NCBI GenBank assembly: GCA_009731375.1
Contig: BJOX01000302.1
Span: 332,985-396,984, forward strand
Length of the DNA stretch: 64,000 nt
Reading direction: 5' to 3'
Origin: Paulinella micropora
Taxonomy: Eukaryota; Cercozoa; Imbricatea; Euglyphida
In this document: positions 1-7,339 of the stretch, piece by piece
How the letters are laid out: each line of letters starts with the position of its first letter
How positions within the stretch are numbered: the first letter of the stretch is position 1
Notes under the pieces: model-generated
The model's input: only the letters and a program-made list of their open reading frames with translations
Database searches by the model: none
Told to the model about the DNA's origin: nothing
Made by a program: the position numbers and the translations under genes

Positions 1-122
1 GCCCTGTTCTTTTCCATGGCGGTACGCTTCTTGGCCTCTACGGCCCCCACCGGTAGGTTCGGGTTTTTTTTCAGCAGCAGACTCTTTCTGGGCACGTTGC
101 CTCCAGTTGATTTCCTAGCCAT
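1..122 (-). CDS. Partial protein with histone H3-like N-terminal tail
   Basis: A minus-strand frame opens with ATG at 122 and runs off the left edge of the window, so only 40 codons are visible. The first residues read MARKSTGGNVPRKSL, which parallels the ARKSTGG-x-APRK-x-L segment of the histone H3 tail (around K9, S10 and K14-K18). It is followed by a Lys/Pro-rich stretch (LKKNP, VEAKKR). Seen: the motif at the extreme N-terminus. Known: this H3 region is read and modified by acetyl- and methyl-lysine machinery. Inferred: either a divergent H3 homologue or a protein carrying an H3-tail mimic. The core fold lies outside the window, so the two cannot be told apart. The plus-strand reading over the same bases looks non-coding. 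Confidence 0.6.
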   Translation of the reverse strand, partial: MARKSTGGNVPRKSLLLKKNPNLPVGAVEAKKRTAMEKNR

Positions 123-239
123 GTTCTTGCAGCGCAGCGACATCTCTGCACAGAACCCAGGGGTTAGGAAAGAGGCGGGAAGAGAAAAGGAAGAAAAGGG
201 ATGGATGTACAAGTCTCATACACGGACAGCTAACAACTA

Positions 240-770
240 CTACAGTGAATAGAGCGCAGCCATGATGAGAGTGGCCATGAGTAGAGCGCAGCCACGGTGA
301 GAGTGGCCACGAGTAGAGCGCAGCTACGGTGAGAGTGAAGTGAGTAGAGCGCAGCCATGGTGAGAGTGGCCCTGAGTAGAGCGCAGCTACGGTGAGAGTG
401 GCCCGGAGTAGAGAGCGCAGCTACGGTGACAGTGGCCATGAGTAGAGCGCAGTCATGGTGAGAGTGAAGTGAGTAGAGAGCGCAACCACAGTGACAGTGG
501 CCACGAGTAGAGCGCAGCCACGGTGACAGTGGCCATGAGTAGAGCGCAGCTACGGTGGGAGTGAAGTGAGCAGAGCGCAGCCATGGTGAGAGTGGCCATG
601 AGTAGAGCGCAGCTACGGTGGGAGTGAAGTGAGCAGAGCGCAGCCATGGTGAGAGTGGCCATGAGTAGAGCGCGGCCATGGTGAGAGTGGCCATGAGTAG
701 AGAGCAGCCATGGTGAGAGTGGCCATGGGTAGAGCACAGCTACGGTGAGAGTGGAATAGAGCGCGGCCAC
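240..770. repeat. Tandem repeat array, unit about 32 bp
   Basis: About sixteen imperfect copies of a unit containing agtagagcgcagccatgg followed by tgagagtggcc. Copies vary in length (some short units end in gtgaagtgag). All frames are open because the array is GC-rich and in register, giving spurious Trp-Pro-Leu repeats. A short piece of the same array reappears near 2000-2090. Confidence 0.85.
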
Positions 771-870
771 CGAGAGAGTGGCACGAAGGGCAGTAAGAGA
801 GGCAGCCTGCACCTGGAACACTCCGACCGACGCCAATAATGGCCTGGTGAACGCGGGGCAGCGCGAGCGA
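770..870. repeat. Dispersed repeat, copy 1
   Basis: About 100 bp directly after the 32-bp array. It contains cactccgaccgacgccaata followed by atggcctggt. A close copy lies at about 2075-2180, again directly after repeats of the 32-bp family. This shows that a composite block (tandem array plus unique tail) was duplicated around the gene at 1395-1928. Confidence 0.8.
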
Positions 871-954
871 CGACCAGACGCGCGTCCAGGGGGGGAGCGC
901 GCTCCCCCCCCGCACTGGTCGCGCCCCCCCCCGCCACACGCACTGCGCGCGAGG

Positions 955-1210
955 ACGGGCGCGCGCCTAGCGCCGCTGCACACTGAGGCGCGCGCGGGCG
1001 AAGGCGGGGGGGGGCGCGTGCGTAACGTCGCTGCACACTGGGGCGCGCGCGGGCGAAGGCGGGGGGGGCGCCTGCGTACCGTCGCTGCACACTGAGGCGC
1101 GCGCGGGCGAAGGCGGGGGGGGGCGCGTGCGTACCGTCGCTGCACACTGAGGCGCGCGCGGGCGAAGGCGGGGGGGGGGCGAAGGCGGGGGGGCGCCCCC
1201 CCCCGACACG
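955..1210. repeat. GC-rich tandem repeat, unit about 56 bp
   Basis: Four or more copies of a unit with cgtcgctgcacactgaggcg, then gcgcgggcgaaggc and a G-run of 7-9. Extremely G-rich on the plus strand. Open frames here are by-products of composition. Confidence 0.8.
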
Positions 1211-1394
1211 CTGGCCAAAAAAAGTAGGAGACACAAACCAGGTCACAATCCGCGTGTTGACCAGGGCGGAAGGAGGATGACCCCCCTCTCCGTCCTCTTT
1301 CCCACTTGCCCTCCTCCCACTTCCCCCTCTTTCCTTGTGCTCGTCGTGTCTTTCCCTGTGCTTAGCTCTGTGTGTTTTTGATTCTGTACAGACG

Positions 1395-1928
1395 ATGCCG
1401 CCGCGAGCGAAGACTTCACGCAGGGCTACAACTGGCGGAATGGCACCCGAGAAGTCTCTCTACCAAGCAGCCGCCGTGAACACCAAGCACCAGCGCTCCG
1501 AGGGTGCTGGCAAGCAAGCCGTCTCAACTAAGAAAGCCAAGACAGCGCTGACGGCCCAAGAGTTCGTGTTGGTCTTGCGTAGTGATAAGCCGGTCGATGA
1601 GCGCTGGTGCAAGCAACGCCAGCAGTGCCGCCAGGTGTACGAAGACATTGCGAGCTCAGAGGAGAAATTGGCGGGGCTCTTCCGACGGGCTGCGGAGTGC
1701 AAGGAGGACGAGCTCCGTGCCTTGAATTCGACGCTGCTGCAGGGTTTGGTAGGCGCGAGTTCCATAGCAGAGTCTTACAGAGCGGCCATGGAAAAATTAC
1801 AGAACTTGGGTGCGACAGTTGCTGCTACTACCCCTGCGACAAGTGCGGCGAGCTCAACCATTGCGAGGATGCACACAAATGCGTCTGCGGCTTGGGTGGT
1901 GCGTCGGATGAGTAGACTCTGGCACTAA
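1395..1928 (+). CDS. Protein with H3-tail-like N-terminus, helical middle and possible frameshifted Cys-rich end
   Basis: 177 residues from ATG 1395. The N-terminus (RAKTSRRATTGGMAPEKSL, residues 4-22) parallels the H3 tail R-T-K-Q-T-A-R-K-S-T-G-G-K-A-P-R-K-Q-L. A basic stretch (STKKAKT) and a charged, helix-prone middle (about 55-140) follow. In this frame the last 35 residues are bland Ala/Thr. The -1 frame from about 1790 to a stop at 1915 encodes a Cys/His-dense segment instead (CDSC, CDKCGELNHC, HKCVC), so the true C-terminus may come from a -1 shift near the A-run at 1790 or from a sequence error. Just upstream, tttttgattctgtacag resembles a 3' splice site, and ATTAAA lies at 1954-1959. 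The gene is less GC-rich than its neighbours. Function unknown. Confidence 0.7.
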   Translation: MPPRAKTSRRATTGGMAPEKSLYQAAAVNTKHQRSEGAGKQAVSTKKAKTALTAQEFVLVLRSDKPVDERWCKQRQQCRQVYEDIASSEEKLAGLFRRAAECKEDELRALNSTLLQGLVGASSIAESYRAAMEKLQNLGATVAATTPATSAASSTIARMHTNASAAWVVRRMSRLWH

Positions 1929-1953
1929 GTCCTAGTAAGTAAGTTAAGCTTTT

Positions 1954-1959
1954 ATTAAA
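1954..1959 (+). terminator. Polyadenylation signal ATTAAA
   Basis: ATTAAA 26 bp after the stop codon of the H3-tail-like gene. Confidence 0.6.
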
Positions 1960-1994
1960 GAAACGCTTCTCTTTTCTGCCTGCTTTGGAGCGGT

Positions 1995-2180
1995 TGGAGT
2001 AGTAAGAGTAGAGCGCAGCTACGGTGAGAGTGGAGTGAGTAGAGCGCAGCCACGGTGAGAGTGCCACGGGCCAGCGCGGCCACCAGGAGAGAGTGGCAGG
2101 AGGGGCTGTGGAAAAGGCGGCCTGCCCCCGGGGCACTCCGACCGACGCCAATAATGGCCTGGTAGGCGCGGTGCCAGGGA
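1995..2180. repeat. Second copy of composite repeat
   Basis: About two and a half units of the gagcgcagc-cacggtgagagtg family, followed by the 100-bp dispersed repeat (cactccgaccgacgccaata) already present at 770-870. Confidence 0.8.
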
Positions 2181-2709
2181 ACTGTACGCCCACCTGTCCA
2201 TCCACCTCCCGGCTGCGTAGCCAGCCACCGTGGCAAGCAGGTAAAACCGATACGTTCGGACTGCACCCTGCGTGCGGCCCAAGCTTTGGCCTGCGCCTCC
2301 GGACCTGCGGCCGGCCGGACAGAACAGTGGCCGGGCGTTCTAACTGGCTCGGGGACACGGTAGCACCAGGTCTTTATTCAAGGCACTGTGGCTCTGGAAA
2401 CCCCCGGCGGTGGGGGCCAGGCCAAACAGTCAGCCAAGGGCTCTGGCGCGGTTGAGCCTGGCTTAGTCCTAAGTGTCTCGCCGGCTGCCGTGCTGCCTCC
2501 GGGAGGCTTTCGTACACACACACGAAACCCCGCGGCCGCTGGCAAGTCCAGGTACGGACCCGGAAGTACTTGTATACACACACACAAAGCCGTGCGGCCG
2601 CCTGCCTGCCCAGGTACGGGCCCGGAAGTACGCCAGGCCAGCATCCTCGGCTGGTGCTCGGCCTGGGCCTGCCTGGCTAGGGCCGACCTCGGTCGCTGGG
2701 TGGGAAGGG
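2181..2709. other. Intergenic region with a short direct repeat
   Basis: No convincing gene. Two copies of a roughly 60-bp unit (caggtacggRcccggaagta preceded by gcggccgc, with an ACAC tract) lie at about 2510-2635. A minus-strand AATAAA (tttatt at 2373-2378) could end the transcript of the gene at 2710-3693. Confidence 0.5.
2373..2378 (-). terminator. Polyadenylation signal AATAAA, minus strand
   Basis: The plus-strand sequence tttatt reads AATAAA on the minus strand. It is the first such signal downstream of the minus-strand genes at 2710-5843. Confidence 0.5.
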
Positions 2710-3693
2710 CTAGGCAGGGGCGGCGGGACGCTGACGGCAGACTGCCGCCCCCGCCAGGGCCGCCAACAGGTCCGCTCTGCGTTCCGCTTCTTCGGCTGCA
2801 TAGACGAGCCTCTCCGGTAGCTCGGGGGGGCGCTTCCCTTGCAGCAGGCCCTGAGTGGCCTCCCCCGGCCACCTTCTCGTCGCTACCAGGACCCAGTCGT
2901 CTTCTAGGTCCAGCCCCCCAGCCCGGTGCAGCCGGACTGTGTAGGTCGTAAAATGTTGCTCCAGGACTGTGATTACTCTGTCCACGCCGGGCGGTGGGCT
3001 AGGCCAAGAGCTTTTCCCGTCATGCCTGCTGGTGATCTCCAGCAACAGGCAGAAGGGCGGGCGGGAGGCCTCGAGGAAGGCACACAGGTTCGCTAGCACC
3101 TGGGCTGGCTCCGGGCCCCAGACCAGGTGCGACGTGCTGCCAAGGTCAGTGACGAGCAGCTGGGGGTGGAGTCCGGCCAACTCGTCCCAGCTCTCTTGGC
3201 GTGCCCACTCGTAGCCCGGTGCGGGGCCGTCGCTCTCCCTAGTCCCGTCGATCCAAGCCGCGCAGGGTATACCAAAGATGAGCTCCCCCCGAGCTACCCT
3301 GTCTGCGTCGCGCGTACTGTGGGAGCCGAGCCAGGCCACCCGCGGCCGGGCGGAAACGGCCGCCCGGAGCCGGTACCACAGTGCTTGGGCCCTCACCTCG
3401 GCCTCCCCAGCACGTGCGGGCTGGGCCGACCCGGGGGGGAGGCCAGCCGGTCCGCCCCGCCCCAGGGAATAGACGCACGCCAGGGCGTCCTGTCCGAAGC
3501 ACGCCACAAAGCAGAAACGCCATGCCACCTCGCGCCGCAGCAGCGCCGCTAGCCCGGCGAGGCGCCCGCTGGCGCCGCCACCTGCTTCGGTCCACGGGCG
3601 CAGGAGGAGGAGCCAGGCGCTACGAAAGGCGGGCTCGCGTACGCGCGGCAGCAACGACGAGCCCCACTCCGGTCCCTCTCGCTTCGTCTCCAT
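2710..3693 (-). CDS. Unknown protein, possibly a Rossmann/methyltransferase-like fold
   Basis: 327 residues from ATG 3693. Upstream frame continuation into the N gap (3769-3800) is a shadow of another gene. The middle contains LLVTDLGSTSHLVWG, then AQVLANLCAFLEA, FCLLLEITSRHDG and, near the end, DDWVLVATRR. This alternation of hydrophobic strands and helices with an acidic residue after the fourth strand recalls FtsJ/RrmJ-type methyltransferases, but I do not see a clear S-adenosylmethionine-binding glycine loop. Seen: order of hydrophobic segments. Inferred: nucleotide or SAM-binding fold, weakly. It is the last of three minus-strand genes (5843 to 2710). Confidence 0.6.
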   Translation of the reverse strand: METKREGPEWGSSLLPRVREPAFRSAWLLLLRPWTEAGGGASGRLAGLAALLRREVAWRFCFVACFGQDALACVYSLGRGGPAGLPPGSAQPARAGEAEVRAQALWYRLRAAVSARPRVAWLGSHSTRDADRVARGELIFGIPCAAWIDGTRESDGPAPGYEWARQESWDELAGLHPQLLVTDLGSTSHLVWGPEPAQVLANLCAFLEASRPPFCLLLEITSRHDGKSSWPSPPPGVDRVITVLEQHFTTYTVRLHRAGGLDLEDDWVLVATRRWPGEATQGLLQGKRPPELPERLVYAAEEAERRADLLAALAGAAVCRQRPAAPA

Positions 3694-3768
3694 GGGTACC
3701 GGGGGTCGTCGTTCTTGGAGGATACTCGCGGGTGGTGGCGGCCGTGGCGGGAGGCCGGCCCCCCCCCC

Positions 3769-3800
3769 NNNNNNNNNNNNNNNNNNNNNNNNNNNNNNNN
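3769..3800. other. Assembly gap flanked by poly-C
   Basis: 32 Ns with C-runs on both sides. It lies in the spacer between the start of the gene at 3693 and the end of the gene at 3866. Confidence 0.95.
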
Positions 3801-3865
3801 CCCCCCCCGCCGTTGGCCCCGCGGGCGGTCGGCCGGCCGTACCGGCGCCTAGGGACGCCGCGCGG

Positions 3866-4576
3866 TCAGGCGGCGGCGGGGGCCCCGGCGAGGGGCCGGG
3901 GGGCGGGGGCCGTGAGCCGGTCAAAGTACCGGCGGCTGGCGGGGTCGTACAGGTCCGGCCAGAGGTACAGGCTGCCCTGCGCACAGGTCGGGCGGGGGGC
4001 GCTGGCCTCGTCCCCCGGCGAGGCGTAGCTGCGCAGCACGGCCAGGAAGGCATGGGCGCGCCGGAAGAAGTGCGGGTTCTGCTGCACGAAGTTGTCGTAG
4101 GGCAGGACCTTTTCCAGCAGGCGGCCGTCGCGTTCCGTCCGCAGGCAGACGTGCGGCCCGTACACCAGGATAGGGCGCTGGCCCCCGCCGGGGTCGCGGG
4201 CCAGGGCTACCACCGAGCCCACCCACAGGGCTACCACGCGCCAGTCGCTGTCCAGTGCTTTACTAGAAGGCCGGTAAACTCGTGCCACGAGGGTGCGCTG
4301 GACCTCCGGTCGCAGCACGATGCAGCGCTCCAGGCACAGCCGCCGGGCCACTCGCTGCCGCTCGCGCCGGAGGCAGGGCGGGCAGTACGGCTGGTCGGCT
4401 AGGAGCGGCTGCTCGGTCCAGGGATGGAAACACATGGCTTCGGCCGCGCTGGGCCGGCCGCCCCCGTGCTGTCCACAGACGGCGCACGGGGCGGGCTCGG
4501 GGTCGGGGTCTCCGTGTCCGGCCGGGCGCGCGCCGCGGGCCCCGGCGGAGCCGCTGGTGCCGGCGGGGGTCAGCAT
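3866..4576 (-). CDS. Unknown protein with N-terminal Cys/His cluster
   Basis: 236 residues from ATG 4576, chosen because the upstream gene on the same strand stops at 4587; an ATG at 4651 would overlap it. Residues about 30-75 hold CAVCGQHGG, CFHPW, YCPPC and CLERC, a likely zinc-binding site. The remainder is a globular alpha/beta-looking domain (DSDWRVVALWVGSVVAL, ILVYGPHVCLRTE, LYLWPDLYDPASRRYFDRL). I do not recognise the family. The 10-bp spacing to the upstream gene suggests shared expression or tightly packed transcription units. Confidence 0.7.
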   Translation of the reverse strand: MLTPAGTSGSAGARGARPAGHGDPDPEPAPCAVCGQHGGGRPSAAEAMCFHPWTEQPLLADQPYCPPCLRRERQRVARRLCLERCIVLRPEVQRTLVARVYRPSSKALDSDWRVVALWVGSVVALARDPGGGQRPILVYGPHVCLRTERDGRLLEKVLPYDNFVQQNPHFFRRAHAFLAVLRSYASPGDEASAPRPTCAQGSLYLWPDLYDPASRRYFDRLTAPAPRPLAGAPAAA

Positions 4577-4586
4577 CACGGGGTAC

Positions 4587-5843
4587 TTACAAGTGCTTTC
4601 TGGCCCCGACAGGCGACCCCCCGGCCGGGGGCCGCCCGGCGACGCGGCCACCCGCCCGCGGCGCCGTGGGCGGGAGCGGGAGGGGGGGGCGGGCGGCCCC
4701 CCACCGCCTCCCCCGCCGCTGTGCCGGCGCCGCGGGCGCCGCGGGCGGAGGCCGCGGCTGCTCCTCCCCGTGCCGGCGCTGCCAGTGCTGGAGGGTCGCG
4801 CCGATCCGTTGGTACATGCACCGCCCGCCGGGCGCCGCGCTCCCGCCCGCCAGGAGGTCCTGCAGCAGCAGCGCGCTCAGCAGCTCGCCCGGCAGCCTCT
4901 CCGGCCCCGCCGCTAGGTTGTACAGGCGCGCGGCCTCGCCCTCCTGGTGCAGGCAACGCCGCACCAGCCTGGGGCCGGCGTCGGGGCCCAGGTGGTGCGC
5001 CGCGAGGGAGGGTAAGAACAGATAGCAGAACACGCGCAGGCACAAGGTCTGGTCGAGCTCGCGGCCGGGGGCCGGGGCGGGCCCCGCCACCGCGCGCCCG
5101 CGCGCCGGGGCGGCCCCGGGGCCCGCCGGCTCGCCGTAGCAGTACAGGTGCGTCTGCCTGGCGGCCCAGGCGGCCAGCCGGGCACCCCACTCCTCCACGG
5201 GCCGGCGCCCCCCGCCTAGTTCCTCCCACAGCGGGGCCTGCTGGCGCAGGAACAAGTGCACGTGGGAATGAGTCTGGTGCGGGCTCCCGTGCGCGGCCGC
5301 CACGGCGGCTTGCACGTGCCAGTGGAGGACGGCGCGCAGGACCGCCGCCAGGGGCCAACGGGCGGAATCCGAGCCTGCCAGGGGGGCGTACAGCTCGGCG
5401 GCCTCGTCCAGCCACGACGCCAGCGCGGCCGCCGGCCGCGCGTCACGCTCCCAGTCACCCCCCGCCAGCGCCCCGGCGGGTTCGTCCAGCAGGCTGGCGC
5501 ACTGGTCCCGCAGGGCCGAGGCCGCGTCGCCGGGGCGCAGGTGGGCCTGGTGGAGGGTGTGGCAGAGGTGGAGCTGGCAATCGGGCAGGCTCCAGCGCAG
5601 CCGCATGAAAACCCGGCCCAGGATGCAGGGCAGCTCGGCCCCGAGAAAGTCTACTCCCTTGGCGCGGCAGAGCCAGTCGAAGTAGAAGCTGGCTAGCGTA
5701 CGCAGGAGCCCGTGGAAGCTGTGGGAACCCTGTGACCACCGTTCCCAGCTCCGCCAGGCCGCTAGGGCCTCCTCGCTGGGCGCTGACGCCGGGGCGGGCG
5801 GCGCCGGGCGGGGGCGGCTCAAGCGCCGCAGAGACCAGGGCAT
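4587..5843 (-). CDS. Unknown 418-residue protein, mostly helical
   Basis: Starts at ATG 5843. Rich in Leu, Ala, Arg, His and Trp, with many predicted helices (WSQGSHSFHGLLRTLASFYF, AAVLRAVLHWHVQAAVAA, LCLRVFCYLFLPSLAAHHLG) and a Pro/Arg-rich disordered tail from about residue 360. No motif that I recognise. Upstream of its start, a gap-containing spacer (5844-6412) separates it from the divergent gene at 6413. Confidence 0.7.
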   Translation of the reverse strand: MPWSLRRLSRPRPAPPAPASAPSEEALAAWRSWERWSQGSHSFHGLLRTLASFYFDWLCRAKGVDFLGAELPCILGRVFMRLRWSLPDCQLHLCHTLHQAHLRPGDAASALRDQCASLLDEPAGALAGGDWERDARPAAALASWLDEAAELYAPLAGSDSARWPLAAVLRAVLHWHVQAAVAAAHGSPHQTHSHVHLFLRQQAPLWEELGGGRRPVEEWGARLAAWAARQTHLYCYGEPAGPGAAPARGRAVAGPAPAPGRELDQTLCLRVFCYLFLPSLAAHHLGPDAGPRLVRRCLHQEGEAARLYNLAAGPERLPGELLSALLLQDLLAGGSAAPGGRCMYQRIGATLQHWQRRHGEEQPRPPPAAPAAPAQRRGRRWGAARPPLPLPPTAPRAGGRVAGRPPAGGSPVGARKHL

Positions 5844-6412
5844 GCGGGCCCACCCGCCGAGAGCACCGCGGGGGACGGACTGCCGGCCGCGGGGCGGGGC
5901 GGACGGGGCCGGCTGGCAAGTGTGGCCGGCGCACGCCCGCGGGGGCCGGCCGCGGGCGGGGCGGAGGGGGGAGGGGGGGGAGGGGAGNNNNNNNNNNNNN
6001 NNNNNNNNNNNNNNNNNNNNNNNNNNNNNNNNNNNNNNNNNNNNNNNNNNNNNNNNNNNNNNNNNNNNNNNNNNNNNNNNNNNNNNNNNNNNNNNNNNNN
6101 NNNNNNNNNNNNNNNNNNNNNNNNNNNNNNNNNNNNNNNNNNNNNNNNNNNNNNNNNNNNNNNNNNNNNNNNNNNNNNNNNNNNNNNNNNNNNNNNNNNN
6201 NNNNNNNNNNNNNNNNNNNNNNNNNNNNNNNNNNNNNNNNNNNNNNNNNNNNNNCGGGGAGGGGGGCGGAGGGGGCGGGCTCTCTCTTTCCCTCCCCCCC
6301 CCCCGCGCCGGGGGCCGGGGGTGGCCCGCCCCAGTCCGCCCAACAGCGCAGAACCCTGTCGCTCCCGCGCCACCGCTCTGTCCCCCTCACTCCCGCCCCC
6401 TGCTAGCCCGCC
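5844..6412. promoter_or_regulatory. Divergent intergenic spacer with gap and G/C tracts
   Basis: Lies between divergent starts at 5843 (minus) and 6413 (plus), so it must hold both promoters. It contains G-runs, a 267-N gap (5988-6254), and a C-run near 6295. No TATA element is evident in the readable part. Confidence 0.45.
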
Positions 6413-7036
6413 ATGCAGCACTACCCGGCCGCTCTGAGTAGTTTCGGCACCCCGCCCCTGTCCACCGACAGTGAGCCGGGGGGGGCGGACCACGCGGGGG
6501 CGGACCCCGCCCCCCCGGGCTGGGGCGAGGGCGAAGGCCCCCCGGAAGCCCCGGCGTACGAAAGGGTGTGTCTGTACGAGGACATCCGCCAGGCCGAGCT
6601 GGAGGACGAACAACAGCACCCCGAGGCGGAGCGCGGCTACTGTTTTGCGTGCCTCTTTATGCCGCACGGGCACAGCGAAAACAAAGACTTCCAGCAGCTG
6701 CAGGCCAAGCTGGACGAGTGGGGCTTGCGCAGCCCGCTGACGGTCCTGCGCGCCGTGCAGAGCTGGTACGTGCGGAGGTGGCTGCGGGAATGCCACAAGT
6801 ATTGGTTGCTCAGCAGCATCCACCAGCACATTATCCAGCACCGGGCTATGCCCAGGCGCATCTTCCTGCAGAGCGTCCAGCGCGTGACACAGCTGAGCCT
6901 GCACCACCTAGCGGACACAGAGCTGTTGCGCAGGAATCTGCAGACGAACCAGGTAGAGGTCAGCGACACGGGCCTCGCCAAGCTGCAGCGCCTGCTCAAC
7001 GTCAGCATCAAACTACAAAACCTCATGGACGAATGA
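6413..7036 (+). CDS. Unknown 207-residue protein, compact helical core
   Basis: ATG 6413 to a TGA that overlaps AATAAA (7036-7041). The first 45 residues are acidic, Pro/Gly-rich and likely disordered. From about residue 75 the protein has a well-structured core: YCFACLFMPHGHSENKDF, then helices (LTVLRAVQSWYVRRWL, SSIHQHIIQHR, RIFLQSVQRVTQLSLHHL) and a C-terminal helix (KLQRLLNVSIKLQNLM). Codon and residue use is less biased than in neighbours, suggesting purifying selection and a conserved role, but I cannot name the family. Confidence 0.75.
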   Translation: MQHYPAALSSFGTPPLSTDSEPGGADHAGADPAPPGWGEGEGPPEAPAYERVCLYEDIRQAELEDEQQHPEAERGYCFACLFMPHGHSENKDFQQLQAKLDEWGLRSPLTVLRAVQSWYVRRWLRECHKYWLLSSIHQHIIQHRAMPRRIFLQSVQRVTQLSLHHLADTELLRRNLQTNQVEVSDTGLAKLQRLLNVSIKLQNLMDE

Positions 7037-7041
7037 ATAAA
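7036..7041 (+). terminator. Polyadenylation signal AATAAA overlapping the stop codon
   Basis: The last base of the TGA stop is the first base of AATAAA. Confidence 0.75.
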
Positions 7042-7339
7042 GACCCGCCGCCGCCGCCGCCCACGCCCGCCGTGCGCCCGGCCGCCCGTGCCCCGGCGCG
7101 GCCGCGGCAGGGGGGGGGTGCGGGGCCGCGCGCACGCCGTCCGCCGGCGCCGCCCCCCCGGCGCCGCCCCCCCGGCCTGCCCGTGCGCCCGGCCGCTCGT
7201 GGCCCGGCACGACCGCGGCGCCGGGCGAGGGGGGGAGGGAGCGGCGCCCCCCCCCGGGGGGCGCCCGGGCGCGGGCCCGCCGGAGGGGCGGCGCCGGCGG
7301 ACGGCGTGCGCGCGGTCCTCACAAAACCCCGTCCGCCCG

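Noticed and set aside
240-770. CRISPR-like array
   Set aside because: Units are contiguous tandem repeats without unique spacers, in eukaryote-type DNA.
230-1246. Several overlapping minus-strand frames rich in Trp-Pro-Leu or Pro-Arg
   Set aside because: The 32-bp and 56-bp tandem repeats keep frames open; the same bases are open on several frames and no start context or motif is present.
2374-2951. Overlapping frames of 164-187 codons on both strands
   Set aside because: No codon bias or motif; the plus frame and minus frame share repeats with ACAC tracts and lie beyond a polyadenylation signal.
7088-7339. Extension of the 7340 gene upstream to 7088
   Set aside because: Arg/Gly/Pro-only translation of a GC-rich spacer; the ATG at 7340 starts normal-looking coding sequence just after a spacer suitable for a promoter.
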